Shown: positions 16,559-23,610 of the stretch, in pieces | Layout: every line of letters starts with the position of its first letter | How positions within the stretch are numbered: position 1 is the stretch's first letter | NCBI GenBank assembly: GCA_046538945.1 | Contig: JBKHHW010000038.1 | Location: forward strand, 1 to 23,610 | Source of the DNA: JAEZKC01 sp046538945 | GTDB lineage: Bacteria > Fibrobacterota > Chitinivibrionia > Chitinivibrionales > Chitinispirillaceae | Direction of reading: 5' to 3' | DNA length: 23,610 nucleotides | Notes under the pieces: model-generated | What the model was told of the DNA's origin: nothing | The model's database searches: none | What the model saw: the letters and a program-made list of their open reading frames with translations, nothing else | Translations under genes and position numbers: made by a program

Positions 16559-17740
16559 TTGAAACTGATACCGATTCTTATTTCGGTTCTACTGTCTGTA
16601 CCTCTTGGATGCAACTCCAAAAGAGAAACTGAAACACCGAGCCGGTTCCTTGACTACTGGTCCACAGGTGCTCTTCACCATATAGCGGATAAGGAATGCA
16701 AGCCCTTTTCAGAAAAAATCATCTCGGATGTGATTGACTCAATCAGAAGTTCTTCGAGTTATGAAGATCATTCCATACGTCTCAGCGATTCTGATGGAGT
16801 TCAGTATACCTTGGGACTGGGTCTTCCTGAAATTCACAAAACCGGACAGTCCTTCCCTCTGATCATTTATCTTCACGGCGGAGTCAGAACTGACGTGAGC
16901 ACAAAGGGCGAATCTGCCTATAAAATGCTGGACGGATTGAGAGACAGTCTGGATCTCATACTGGCAAGCCCGTCAGCCAACCATTTCGCCCCATGGTGGA
17001 GTAAACGGGGTCTGAACAGAATCCTGCAGACCATCCGTTATGTAACCACCCATTACCCTGTGGATGAGAACAGAATTTTTTTGGCCGGCGTAAGCGACGG
17101 GGCAACCGGGTGCTATGCAGCGGCGAATTGCATAAACGGCCCGTTTGCAGGTTTCTTCGCCATTTCCGGTTACGGCGGCATGCTTCCCAGCCTGGGAATG
17201 CAGTTATCAGTCAATAATCTGAAAAAAAGGCCTGTCTACAATATTCAAGGCGGCAAAGACCGGCTTTACCCCTCGCATCTGGTTGACAGATTCCTGAGCC
17301 ATCTCCAGTCCCGGGGTGTACAGATCACCAGTAAAGTATACCGGGAGGAGGATCACGGGTTCGATTACAGGGAAAAGGAGTTTCCGGCAATCGCAGAGAG
17401 GATCCGGTCCTGGTCCAGACCGCAGAAGCGGGACTTACGGTGGGAAATCGTCCCGGGAGTACCCAATGTACCGAATCAGATAATCAGCTACCAACCCGCA
17501 GATAAAAAAACAGAATACCGTATCAGGGCGACTTTCGAAAACGACACCATCAGAATCGATTCACGCAATCTGTCTTCCGTCTCTTTTCTTGCTCCCCCGA
17601 ATCGGATCCTGGTGGCACACGATTCGCGGAAAAAACCGTTTACCGTATCCGAAACGCCAGCAGAGCACTCTGCTGTCCTGTTTTACAGCCTCGGGCCGAT
17701 CGGAAACAATTCTCTTTACACCATTCATTTCAGGAGGTAA
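16559..17740 (+). CDS. Exported alpha/beta hydrolase (esterase-like, probable lipoprotein)
   Basis: The N-terminus MKLIPILISVLLSVPLGC is a signal peptide ending in a lipobox-like LGC (Cys18; Pro at -3 is not consensus), so an envelope lipoprotein is likely. Residues 100-290 form an alpha/beta hydrolase: oxyanion HGG (106-108), nucleophile Ser179 in GVSDG, Asp234 in GGKDRLYP and His266 in EEDHGFDY. The order and spacing suit esterase/dienelactone-hydrolase-like or polyester-depolymerase-like enzymes; the substrate is unknown. A beta-rich C-terminal part (300-393) follows. The start is TTG at 16559, 3 bp after the STAS stop, with GGGG about 8 nt upstream. Its stop codon lies inside the AGGAGGTAA that serves as the next gene's ribosome binding site. 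Confidence 0.8.
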   Translation: MKLIPILISVLLSVPLGCNSKRETETPSRFLDYWSTGALHHIADKECKPFSEKIISDVIDSIRSSSSYEDHSIRLSDSDGVQYTLGLGLPEIHKTGQSFPLIIYLHGGVRTDVSTKGESAYKMLDGLRDSLDLILASPSANHFAPWWSKRGLNRILQTIRYVTTHYPVDENRIFLAGVSDGATGCYAAANCINGPFAGFFAISGYGGMLPSLGMQLSVNNLKKRPVYNIQGGKDRLYPSHLVDRFLSHLQSRGVQITSKVYREEDHGFDYREKEFPAIAERIRSWSRPQKRDLRWEIVPGVPNVPNQIISYQPADKKTEYRIRATFENDTIRIDSRNLSSVSFLAPPNRILVAHDSRKKPFTVSETPAEHSAVLFYSLGPIGNNSLYTIHFRR

Positions 17741-17743
17741 GCA

Positions 17744-18289
17744 ATGGCTTCGGTGATTACAGTACTGGCTGAAGGTTTTGAGGAAGTAGAAGCGGTCACC
17801 TGCATCGACCTGCTCCGACGAGCACATATTGAGGTTACTGTACTGGGGCTTGACTCTCTTGAGATCAGGGGAGCTCACAATATCTGGATCAGAACAGACA
17901 TGCAGCTGAAGGATTTTTCCAGCCAGTTCGATGCGCTTGTGCTGCCCGGAGGAATGCCCGGCACGAACAATCTCGCCTCGTCCGACACCCTGCGGGATCT
18001 GATTAAAAAATCACACTCGGAGGGGAAGATCTGTGCAGCAATCTGTGCAGCGCCAACCGTTCTGGGAAGAGCGGGTATTCTGACCGGTAAGAAAGTCGCC
18101 TGTTATCCCGGTTTCGAAGACCGCCTGATGGGTGGAGAACCTGTCAAAGATCAGGTGGTGGTCGATGGAAATATCATAACCAGCCGCGGGGTCGGAACTT
18201 CAATTCCTTTCGCACTTGAACTCATCAGCAGGTTACAGGGAAAGGAAGCCGCCACTACGGTCAGCTCGGCGATTCTGCATTCCTCCTAA
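17744..18289 (+). CDS. DJ-1/PfpI family protein (YajL/ThiJ-like)
   Basis: It is a full-length (181 aa) DJ-1-type Rossmann-like protein. AEGFEEVEAV supplies the conserved acid (Glu16), and ICAAICAAPTVL carries the nucleophile-elbow Cys101 preceded by Cys97. LVLPGGMPG and SRGVGTSIPFALEL are further family motifs. Members act in oxidative or carbonyl stress (proposed glyoxalase, deglycase or chaperone roles); which applies here cannot be told. A perfect AGGAGG lies 6 nt before the ATG, inside the end of the hydrolase gene, so the two are co-translated. The last codons contain CCTCCT, which can pair with the AGGAGG of the mini-ORF that follows. Confidence 0.92.
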   Translation: MASVITVLAEGFEEVEAVTCIDLLRRAHIEVTVLGLDSLEIRGAHNIWIRTDMQLKDFSSQFDALVLPGGMPGTNNLASSDTLRDLIKKSHSEGKICAAICAAPTVLGRAGILTGKKVACYPGFEDRLMGGEPVKDQVVVDGNIITSRGVGTSIPFALELISRLQGKEAATTVSSAILHSS

Positions 18290-18316
18290 GCAGCTCCCTG
18301 AAAAAAGGAGGGTATC

Positions 18317-18371
18317 CATGCGCTGCATACGGTTGTCTACCTCTTTGCAGCCATGAATGCCAGGACTGGCA
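18317..18371 (+). promoter_or_regulatory. Two consecutive hairpins in the leader of the gcv operon
   Basis: Hairpin 1 pairs CATG-GCTGCA (18317-18327, one bulged C) with TGCAGC-CATG (18346-18355). Hairpin 2 is TGCCAG-GA-CTGGCA (18358-18371). Hairpin 1 encloses the mini-ORF start codon. Neither is followed by a proper U-tract, so a plain terminator for the DJ-1 gene is unlikely. They do not match the glycine riboswitch consensus that I know. Confidence 0.4.
18318..18356 (+). CDS. Possible 12-codon leader peptide before gcvT
   Basis: The reading frame encodes MRCIRLSTSLQP and then TGA. AAGGAGG lies about 6 nt before its ATG, better than the start of gcvT itself. It has no glycine or serine run of the classical attenuator kind. 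It lies wholly within hairpin 1, so translation would melt that hairpin. It may be a chance ORF. Confidence 0.25.
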   Translation: MRCIRLSTSLQP

Positions 18372-18392
18372 AGTTACTTTTCTCGGAACCAT

Positions 18393-18421
18393 TTGAGCAT
18401 CCGCAAGCTAGGATTTATTTT
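18393..18421 (+). promoter_or_regulatory. Candidate gcv operon promoter
   Basis: TTGAGC (18393-18398) and TATTTT (18416-18421) are 17 bp apart. Transcription from here would give a leader of about 42 nt and would exclude the mini-ORF and both hairpins. Confidence 0.4.
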
Positions 18422-18469
18422 ACATTCTTCTTTGAAAATTCAGTTTGAACTTTTTTCAATTCGCACACT

Positions 18470-19567
18470 ATGAAAAAAACAGTACTCCACCAACAGCACC
18501 TGACTCTTGGGGCTAAAATGGCTCCGTTCGGCGGCTACGATATGCCTATTCAGTATGAAGGCATAATCAAGGAACATACGGCGACCCGTTCTAAAGCAGC
18601 GATTTTCGACACCTGTCACATGGGTGAATTCATTATCGAAGGGGAAACGGCCGTGGAGGATCTCGAACGGCTTCTGAGCTGCAATGTCGACGACCTCAAA
18701 ACCGGATCCTGCAGATACGGTTTCCTGTGTAATGAACAGGGCGGAGTTCTGGATGACCAGATCCTCTACAGACTCCAAAATCAGAAATTCATGATGGTTG
18801 TGAATGCAGCAAACGAAGAAGGCGATTTTGAGTGGATCCGGTCCAGAGTGTCTTCGTCAACAGTACTGGAGAACATTTCCCGGAAGACCGCAAAGATAGA
18901 TGTGCAAGGCCCCCGCGCCCCTGGAATCATTCAAAAACTCTTGAGTGACCCTGTTAATGATCTGAAATTCTACAGATTCATGCATAACAGCTACAAAAAC
19001 ACCCAGATACTGATCAGCCGCACCGGCTATACCGGCGAAATCGGCTTTGAGATCTACTGCAGCCGCGAATCGGCTCTCGATTTCTGGAATGACTGCCTGC
19101 GGGAAGGGGCAACTCCTGCAGGGCTCGGAGCACGGGATACCCTCAGGCTTGAAATGGGATTCCCTCTCTACGGACATGAGCTGGACAGCAGAAGAAACGC
19201 GGCTGAATCAGGATTCAAAAGGGCCATTTCAAGCCGCAAACAGTTCATCGGCTCACAATATGTTCTGAACGAAACTGCGCAAAAACAGGTTCTCAGGGGT
19301 ATTAGAATCGACGGTAGAAGGGCCGCCCGTCACGGCGACTCTATTCTGAGTGCAAAAGGAGAAACGGTCGGAGTGATCACAAGCGGCAGTTTTTCCCCTA
19401 CACTCGAATGCGCCATCGCAATGGGATACATGAATATAGAAAGCAGCGAAATAGGTACAGAGGTCAGCATCCGGCTGGGAAGAGGTACTGTTTCCGGTAT
19501 TGTTACCGAACTTCCCTTCTATAAAGAGTCAACTGCCCGGGCTGACATACGTAATTTTCTCGAATAG
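18470..19567 (+). CDS. gcvT: Glycine cleavage system T-protein (aminomethyltransferase)
   Basis: The T-protein moves the methylene group from aminomethyl-lipoyl H-protein to tetrahydrofolate, releasing ammonia. Motifs in order: LGAKMAPFGGYDMPIQYEGI (residues 13-32), DTCHMGEF, GGVLDDQILY with the catalytic Asp95/Asp96 pair, VQGPRAP, RTGYTGEIGFEIY, GLGARDTLRLEMGFPLYGHEL, and a C-terminal domain with GVITSGSFSPTLECAIAMGY. At 365 aa it is of normal length. The N-terminal match fixes the ATG at 18470, although no Shine-Dalgarno precedes it; a pyrimidine tract does. It is the first gene of gcvT-H-PA-PB and lies 180 bp after the DJ-1 gene. Confidence 0.97.
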   Translation: MKKTVLHQQHLTLGAKMAPFGGYDMPIQYEGIIKEHTATRSKAAIFDTCHMGEFIIEGETAVEDLERLLSCNVDDLKTGSCRYGFLCNEQGGVLDDQILYRLQNQKFMMVVNAANEEGDFEWIRSRVSSSTVLENISRKTAKIDVQGPRAPGIIQKLLSDPVNDLKFYRFMHNSYKNTQILISRTGYTGEIGFEIYCSRESALDFWNDCLREGATPAGLGARDTLRLEMGFPLYGHELDSRRNAAESGFKRAISSRKQFIGSQYVLNETAQKQVLRGIRIDGRRAARHGDSILSAKGETVGVITSGSFSPTLECAIAMGYMNIESSEIGTEVSIRLGRGTVSGIVTELPFYKESTARADIRNFLE

Positions 19568-19609
19568 CAGAAACAGACACTTGGTGAAACGTTTTACAAA
19601 GGAGTTCAT

Positions 19610-19990
19610 ATGACACCCAATGACCGCAAGTATTCCAAAACGCACGAATGGGTACTGCTGGAGGGCGAAAACGCCAGAATCGGAATAACCGAGCACGCCC
19701 AGGACAGCCTCGGAGACATCACCTTTGTAGAGCTGCCCCAGGTCGGCAAAGCTGTCTCAAGAGGTGCTGAGGCGGGAGTTATCGAGTCGGTGAAGGCCGC
19801 AAGCGACATCTTCTCCCCCATCTCAGGAGAAGTCGTGGAAATCAATGACACGCTGGAATCGGCTCCGGAAGAAATCAACAAGGATCCCTTCGGCAGCGGA
19901 TGGCTCTTCACGGTGAAGATCTCCGACAAATCAGAACTCGATGATATGATGGACTCAGAAGAGTATGAAAAGTTTTTGGAGACAATCTGA
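19610..19990 (+). CDS. gcvH: Glycine cleavage system H-protein (lipoyl carrier)
   Basis: This is the 126-aa mobile carrier that shuttles the aminomethyl group between P-, T- and L-proteins. THEWV near the N-terminus, GITEHAQDSLGDITFVELP, and ESVKAASDIFSPISGEV with the lipoylation site Lys62 are all present, followed by NDTLESAPEEINKDPFGSGW. AAAGGAG lies 5 nt before the ATG. It starts 42 bp after gcvT, and its TGA abuts the ATG of gcvPA directly, so the two are likely coupled. Lipoylation enzymes and the L-protein (dihydrolipoyl dehydrogenase) are not in this window. Confidence 0.98.
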   Translation: MTPNDRKYSKTHEWVLLEGENARIGITEHAQDSLGDITFVELPQVGKAVSRGAEAGVIESVKAASDIFSPISGEVVEINDTLESAPEEINKDPFGSGWLFTVKISDKSELDDMMDSEEYEKFLETI

Positions 19991-21328
19991 ATGAGCTATA
20001 TAGCGAACACTCCCGAACAACAACGGGAAATGCTTGAGCGCTGCGGTCTGTCCTCCATTGACGACCTGTTTGCAGATATACCTCTGAGTCTGGCTCCGCG
20101 CAGTTTTTCTCTTCCGGAAGGCAAATCGGAGCTTGAGGTGCTTGCACACTGCGAAAAGCTTTCGCGGCAAAACTACTCGCACCTGACATCATTTCTGGGC
20201 GGCGGCTTTTATGATCACTTCATCCCAGCAGCAGTGGATGCCCTGAGTGAGAGAAGTGAATTCTACACCGCCTATACCCCTTATCAGCCGGAACTGTCTC
20301 AGGGTACTCTGCAGGCAACATACGAATACCAGACCCATATCTGCAGGCTCACCGGAATGGATGTATCCAACGCATCACTTTACGACGGAGGAACAGCCCT
20401 TTATGAAGCCTGCCAGATGGCTCTGAACGCAACCGGTCGACCCAAAGTGATCATCGACGGTGGTGTCAACCCCATCTACCGCAAGATGCTTTATTCCTAC
20501 ACCGCAAATCTGAATATCGAACTGGTGGAAATCGATGTGTCCCACGGCCAGAGCGACAGAGAAAATCTGTTCGCACAGCTTGACCAAAAAACTGCGGTTG
20601 TCGTCCTCCAGAACCCCAACTTTTTCGGCGTTATCGATGACCATTCCGATGTCGCGCAGAGGTGCGCTTCTCTGGGAATTCTCACAGTTCAATCCGTATA
20701 TCCCATCGCAATGGCACTTCTGAAAAGCCCAGGCGAACAGGGCATCGATATCGCAACGGGAGAAGGACAGTCACTTGGAATTCCCCTTTCCTTCGGAGGA
20801 CCATACCTGGGGTTCATGGCCACACGGAAGAAACTGGTGCGGAAAATGCCGGGACGCATTGTAGCCAAAACGGTGGACACAAGAGACAGAGAGGGCTTTG
20901 TCCTTTCGCTCCAGGCACGCGAACAGCACATCCGCAGAGAAAAAGCGACTTCAAACATATGTACAAACGAGGCACTCTGTGCTCTCCGAGCGCATATCTA
21001 CCTCAGCTTGCTCGGCAAAGAGGGACTGAACAAGGTAGCGTCTTTATGTGTCAACAAAGCCCATTACGCCAAGGAACGGCTCAAAGCCATTCCCGAAGTG
21101 AAGGTGATGGAATCCTCTCCCACCTTCAACGAGTTCACGGTCAGGCTGCCGATGGACGCAGCTGAATGTGTGGGTCAGATGATTGAAAAGGGATTCGCCG
21201 CCGGTTTCCCCCTCGGAAGATATTACAAGGGGATGGAAAATTACCTTCTTGTGGCAGTGACCGAAAAGCGCACCAAACAGGAAATTGGCATTTTCGCAGA
21301 AACGCTGGAGACGGTTCTATGTCAGTGA
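19991..21328 (+). CDS. gcvPA: Glycine dehydrogenase (decarboxylating) subunit 1
   Basis: This is the N-terminal half of the split P-protein, the pyridoxal-phosphate enzyme that decarboxylates glycine and loads the H-protein. Family motifs: MSYIANTPEQQREML at the start, FLGGGFYDHFIPAAVD, YTAYTPYQPELSQGTLQ, YEYQTHICRLTGMDVSNASL, LSFGGPYLGFMA, MPGRIVAKTVD, and REQHIRREKATSNICTNEAL. At 445 aa it is normal. It lacks the PLP lysine, which is in the partner subunit; the active site needs both. It follows gcvH with no gap and overlaps gcvPB by 10 bp. GGAG lies about 9 nt before the ATG. Confidence 0.97.
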   Translation: MSYIANTPEQQREMLERCGLSSIDDLFADIPLSLAPRSFSLPEGKSELEVLAHCEKLSRQNYSHLTSFLGGGFYDHFIPAAVDALSERSEFYTAYTPYQPELSQGTLQATYEYQTHICRLTGMDVSNASLYDGGTALYEACQMALNATGRPKVIIDGGVNPIYRKMLYSYTANLNIELVEIDVSHGQSDRENLFAQLDQKTAVVVLQNPNFFGVIDDHSDVAQRCASLGILTVQSVYPIAMALLKSPGEQGIDIATGEGQSLGIPLSFGGPYLGFMATRKKLVRKMPGRIVAKTVDTRDREGFVLSLQAREQHIRREKATSNICTNEALCALRAHIYLSLLGKEGLNKVASLCVNKAHYAKERLKAIPEVKVMESSPTFNEFTVRLPMDAAECVGQMIEKGFAAGFPLGRYYKGMENYLLVAVTEKRTKQEIGIFAETLETVLCQ

Positions 21329-22773
21329 TATTCAATAAATCAGTCAAGGGTCGCCGAGGCGTTAGTCTCCCCGAAAACGATGTTCCGGTCCAGGCTGTCA
21401 TTCCACAGAAGTACAGAAGAGTCAACCAGCCCCAATTATGCGAACTTTCTGAACTGGATGTGGTAAGACATTTTACCGCCCTTTCCAGAAAAAACTTCGG
21501 AGTAGACACCAACTTCTACCCGCTTGGCTCGTGTACAATGAAGTACAACCCGAAGGTATGCGAAAAAATCGCAGCACTGGACGGTTTCTCCAATCTTCAC
21601 CCCCTTCTGCCGCAGCTGCGCCGCGGAGGCATGCTTACACAGGGGGCACTTGCAGTGCTCTATGAACTCGAAGCACTGCTCTGTGAAATCACAGGCATGG
21701 ATGCCTATACATTTCAACCTCTGGCTGGTGCTCACGGTGAACTCACAGGCATGATGCTCATTGCGGCATACCACAGAAACAAAGGCAATCACAAAACCGA
21801 GGTCCTCATACCCGATGAAGCGCACGGGACCAATCCCTCCAGTGCGGCCATTGCGGGATACCGGATAAGATCCATTCCAACAGATCCGGAAAAGGGAACT
21901 CTCGATATTGAAAAACTCAAGTCGGCAATCAGCGATGAAACGGCCGCCGTGATGCTCACCAACCCAAATACTCTGGGACTTTTCAACTCAAGGATCAAGG
22001 AAATTGCCGATCTGGTGCACTCCCGTGACGCCCTGCTCTACTATGATGGGGCCAACCTCAATGCGATAATGGGAAAATTCCGCCCGGGAGATTCCGATTT
22101 TGACGTGATGCATGTGAATCTGCACAAGACTTTCGGCACACCTCACGGCGGTGGCGGTCCAGGTGCCGGACCGATCGGGGTAAAAAGCCATCTGGAGCCC
22201 TTTCTGCCCATTTCCAGAGTGGAAAAACGTTCTGACGGCACCTATGCTCTGGATTACAATCATCCCAAGTCTATCGGCTACATAGCGCCCTTTTACGGCA
22301 ATTTTTTGGTGTGCCTGAAGGCATATGCCTATATACTCACTCAGGGAGCTTCAGGACTGGCCAGAATAAGCGAACAGGCCGTCCTCAATGCCAACTACAT
22401 CATGCACTCTCTGAAAGATTATTACGATGTACCCTATTTCAGAACATGCATGCATGAGTGTGTACTGAGTGCAAAACGACAGCTCGAACACGATGTGCAT
22501 GCGCTTGATATTGCCAAAGGATTGATAGACAAGGGTTTTCATCCCCCCACAATCTATTTTCCATTGATAGTCAAAGAGGCAATGATGATCGAGCCGACCG
22601 AGACGGAGAGCAAAGAAACGCTGGACTCGTTCATAGAAGCTATGATTCAGCTCTCAAGGGAAGCTCAAGATGATTCGAAGGGACTTTTGGAAGCTCCGTA
22701 CACATCTCCGGTAAGCCGTCTTAACGAGACAAAAGCTGCAAAAGACATGGACGTGGCTTATCCTTGTGAATAG
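21319..22773 (+). CDS. gcvPB: Glycine dehydrogenase (decarboxylating) subunit 2
   Basis: This is the C-terminal half of the split P-protein. It carries the pyridoxal-phosphate Lys270 in MHVNLHKTFGTPHGGGGPG. Other family motifs are FYPLGSCTMKYNPK, LTGMMLIAAYHRNKG, IPDEAHGTNPSSAA, MLTNPNTLGLF, YYDGANLNAI and, near the end, HPPTIYFPLIVKEAMMIEPTETE. At 484 aa it is of normal length. The start overlaps gcvPA by 10 bp, suggesting equal production of both subunits. No strong terminator follows; the next gene has its own promoter 20 bp after the stop. Confidence 0.98.
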   Translation: MSVIFNKSVKGRRGVSLPENDVPVQAVIPQKYRRVNQPQLCELSELDVVRHFTALSRKNFGVDTNFYPLGSCTMKYNPKVCEKIAALDGFSNLHPLLPQLRRGGMLTQGALAVLYELEALLCEITGMDAYTFQPLAGAHGELTGMMLIAAYHRNKGNHKTEVLIPDEAHGTNPSSAAIAGYRIRSIPTDPEKGTLDIEKLKSAISDETAAVMLTNPNTLGLFNSRIKEIADLVHSRDALLYYDGANLNAIMGKFRPGDSDFDVMHVNLHKTFGTPHGGGGPGAGPIGVKSHLEPFLPISRVEKRSDGTYALDYNHPKSIGYIAPFYGNFLVCLKAYAYILTQGASGLARISEQAVLNANYIMHSLKDYYDVPYFRTCMHECVLSAKRQLEHDVHALDIAKGLIDKGFHPPTIYFPLIVKEAMMIEPTETESKETLDSFIEAMIQLSREAQDDSKGLLEAPYTSPVSRLNETKAAKDMDVAYPCE

Positions 22774-22792
22774 AGTTTTTGATGCGAAAAAA

Positions 22793-22821
22793 TTGCTTTT
22801 GCTCTGAAAAAATATTATAAT
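22793..22821 (+). promoter_or_regulatory. Sigma70-type promoter of the SH3-like protein gene
   Basis: TTGCTT (22793-22798) and a perfect TATAAT (22816-22821) are 17 bp apart. The 12 bases leading into the -10 (AAAAAATATTAT) are the same as in the HU promoter. Confidence 0.65.
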
Positions 22822-22865
22822 AAACTAAGAGGTTTCGAACAGTCCAACATCAAAAGGAGATAATT

Positions 22866-23312
22866 ATGCGTTTAAGCAAGTGGTCACTGATCCTTGCATG
22901 TTTTGTGTTCACCACCTTCGCCCAGGAAGTGGTTCAGCCCACAAAAAGCGATGTCGGAATCTACGAAAACGAGATCAGAGAGGCTTATGAAAGACCCATT
23001 TTCACAGTCGGACCGAATGACTATCTCGAAGTATTGAAAAAGAAAAGAGACCACTTCCAGGTAAGAACATCATCCGGCCAGGAAGGATGGGTGGAAAGAA
23101 AATTGGTAACCGAGTCAAGTAAGAAAGATCAGAAAAGCAGATCTTTCGTGTTCGAGGACGCAGAGGTTATAGGATATCTGGACAACCCTACTCCCGTGTA
23201 CATTATGGATATGGATGATCCCGACGCCGACCCTATCACTCTGGACCGATCCTTTAAAGATGCTCTTAAAGAGAACGTTGATAAAGAGACCATGAAGCGT
23301 CTGGCTCGCTAA
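22866..23312 (+). CDS. Exported protein with bacterial SH3-like domain, function unknown
   Basis: The 148-aa protein begins with a signal peptide (MRLSKWSLILACFVFTTFA, likely cleaved before QEVV), so it is periplasmic or secreted. Residues about 32-85 look like a bacterial SH3 (SH3b) domain: YERPIFTVGPNDYLEVLKKK, then FQVRTSSGQEGWVERKLV. Such domains often bind peptidoglycan or proteins. The C-terminal 60 residues (FVFEDAEVIGYLDNPTPVYIMD and a charged helix to the end) are of no known family to me. AAAAGGAGA lies before the ATG. It is a single-gene unit with its own promoter and a strong terminator; the context gives no further hint. Confidence 0.8.
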   Translation: MRLSKWSLILACFVFTTFAQEVVQPTKSDVGIYENEIREAYERPIFTVGPNDYLEVLKKKRDHFQVRTSSGQEGWVERKLVTESSKKDQKSRSFVFEDAEVIGYLDNPTPVYIMDMDDPDADPITLDRSFKDALKENVDKETMKRLAR

Positions 23313-23336
23313 ATTTGATTAGGCGATACAGTTTTT

Positions 23337-23365
23337 AAAAGGCAGACCTGCAGTCTGCCTTTTTT
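23337..23365 (+). terminator. Strong intrinsic terminator of the SH3-like gene
   Basis: GGCAGAC (23341-23347) and GTCTGCC (23353-23359) flank CTGCA, with AAAA before and TTTTTT after extending the stem. Confidence 0.93.
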
Positions 23366-23465
23366 ATTGTACTGTGACTTTTTTCTTAAGACAGATCACG
23401 CGCGCGTATTCTCAAGCTTTCCCCCTGCAAAAGTCCTAAAAGCTCTCAACAGATTAACCGACATT

Positions 23466-23524
23466 GTGGGAACAGGCCCTGAGCCGTCCTCCACGGGCGG
23501 AAAGGCACGAGGCCTGTCCTTACG
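23466..23524. repeat. Palindromic intergenic element
   Basis: Outer arms ACAGGCC (23472-23478) and GGCCTGT (23511-23517) enclose an inner hairpin CCGT-CCTCC-ACGG (23484-23496), and the element is bordered by GTGGG and CCTTAC. It resembles dispersed palindromic elements of the kind that end in GTAGGGACAGG-like sequence. No second copy is in this window. The surrounding 23366-23552 holds no credible gene. Confidence 0.4.
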
Positions 23525-23552
23525 GATACGGTCGGGGCATTCAAATCCATCA

Positions 23553-23610
23553 CTACCGTACCCCTTCTGATGCTCTACCGTACCCCTTCTGATGCTCTAC
23601 CGTACCCCTT
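23553..23610. repeat. 22-bp perfect tandem repeat running off the window
   Basis: Units begin at 23553, 23575 and 23597, each starting CTACCGTACCCC and continuing TTCTGATGCT. Two full copies and 14 bp of a third are identical. There are no spacers, so it is not a CRISPR array. The total length is unknown because the window ends inside it. Confidence 0.9.

Noticed and set aside
18290..18469. Glycine riboswitch before gcvT
   Set aside because: The region lacks the conserved aptamer sequence and tandem arrangement; only unrelated hairpins are seen.
23367..23570. Plus-strand open frame of 67 codons after the final terminator
   Set aside because: It has no ribosome binding site, runs through the palindromic element into the tandem repeat, and shows no protein-like features.
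23553..23610. Start of a CRISPR array
   Set aside because: The units are directly adjacent with no spacers, and no cas gene is near.

Overview
The window reads as chromosomal DNA from an anaerobic member of the Fibrobacteres-Chlorobi-Bacteroidetes (FCB) superphylum. A Fibrobacterota-type lineage is a plausible but unproven guess. The reasons are a PorU-like type IX secretion sortase (C25 peptidase), an oxygen-sensitive type of 2-hydroxyacyl-CoA dehydratase/activase protein, a glycine cleavage system with a split P-protein, and an HU protein with a histone H1-like lysine/alanine tail. No transposase, integrase, phage gene, tRNA or rRNA was found. Codon use and spacing look like an ordinary core chromosome with some lineage-specific genes.

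Layout. Positions 1-3527 (minus) hold a partial porU, cut by the window edge. It lies 50 bp downstream of aroF (3578-4645, minus), a type I-beta DAHP synthase for the shikimate pathway. A 270-bp gap with small dyads separates aroF from a very large activase/dehydratase fusion (4916-9313, minus). That gene is divergent from an unrecognised gene with a transglutaminase-like Cys/His/Asp pattern (9661-11385, plus). Next come HU (11539-11955, plus) with a clear promoter, an operator-like palindrome and a strong terminator. The terminator overlaps the end of a convergent two-gene unit: a REC-ATPase regulator (12960-13886, minus) translationally coupled to an RluA-family pseudouridine synthase (11989-12963, minus). 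Divergent from it are a ComEC-like DNA uptake channel (14024-16132), a STAS anti-anti-sigma-type protein (16211-16555), a secreted alpha/beta hydrolase (16559-17740) and a DJ-1/PfpI protein (17744-18289); the last three are packed 3 bp apart. A structured 180-bp leader precedes gcvT-gcvH-gcvPA-gcvPB (18470-22773). The window ends with an exported SH3-like protein (22866-23312), a textbook terminator, a palindromic intergenic element and the start of a 22-bp tandem repeat.

How the genes fit together. The gcv genes encode the T, H and both P subunits of glycine decarboxylation; the L-protein is not here. The REC-ATPase regulator and the STAS protein have the domains expected of a partner-switching pair. 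They flank a ComEC homologue whose metallo-beta-lactamase-like C-terminus has lost its metal-binding motif. This regulator/ComEC/STAS block, the activase fusion with an internal pseudo-dimer of iron-sulfur ligands, and the gcv leader with a mini-ORF are the parts most worth following up. All functions are inferred from sequence motifs read by eye; no database search was run.
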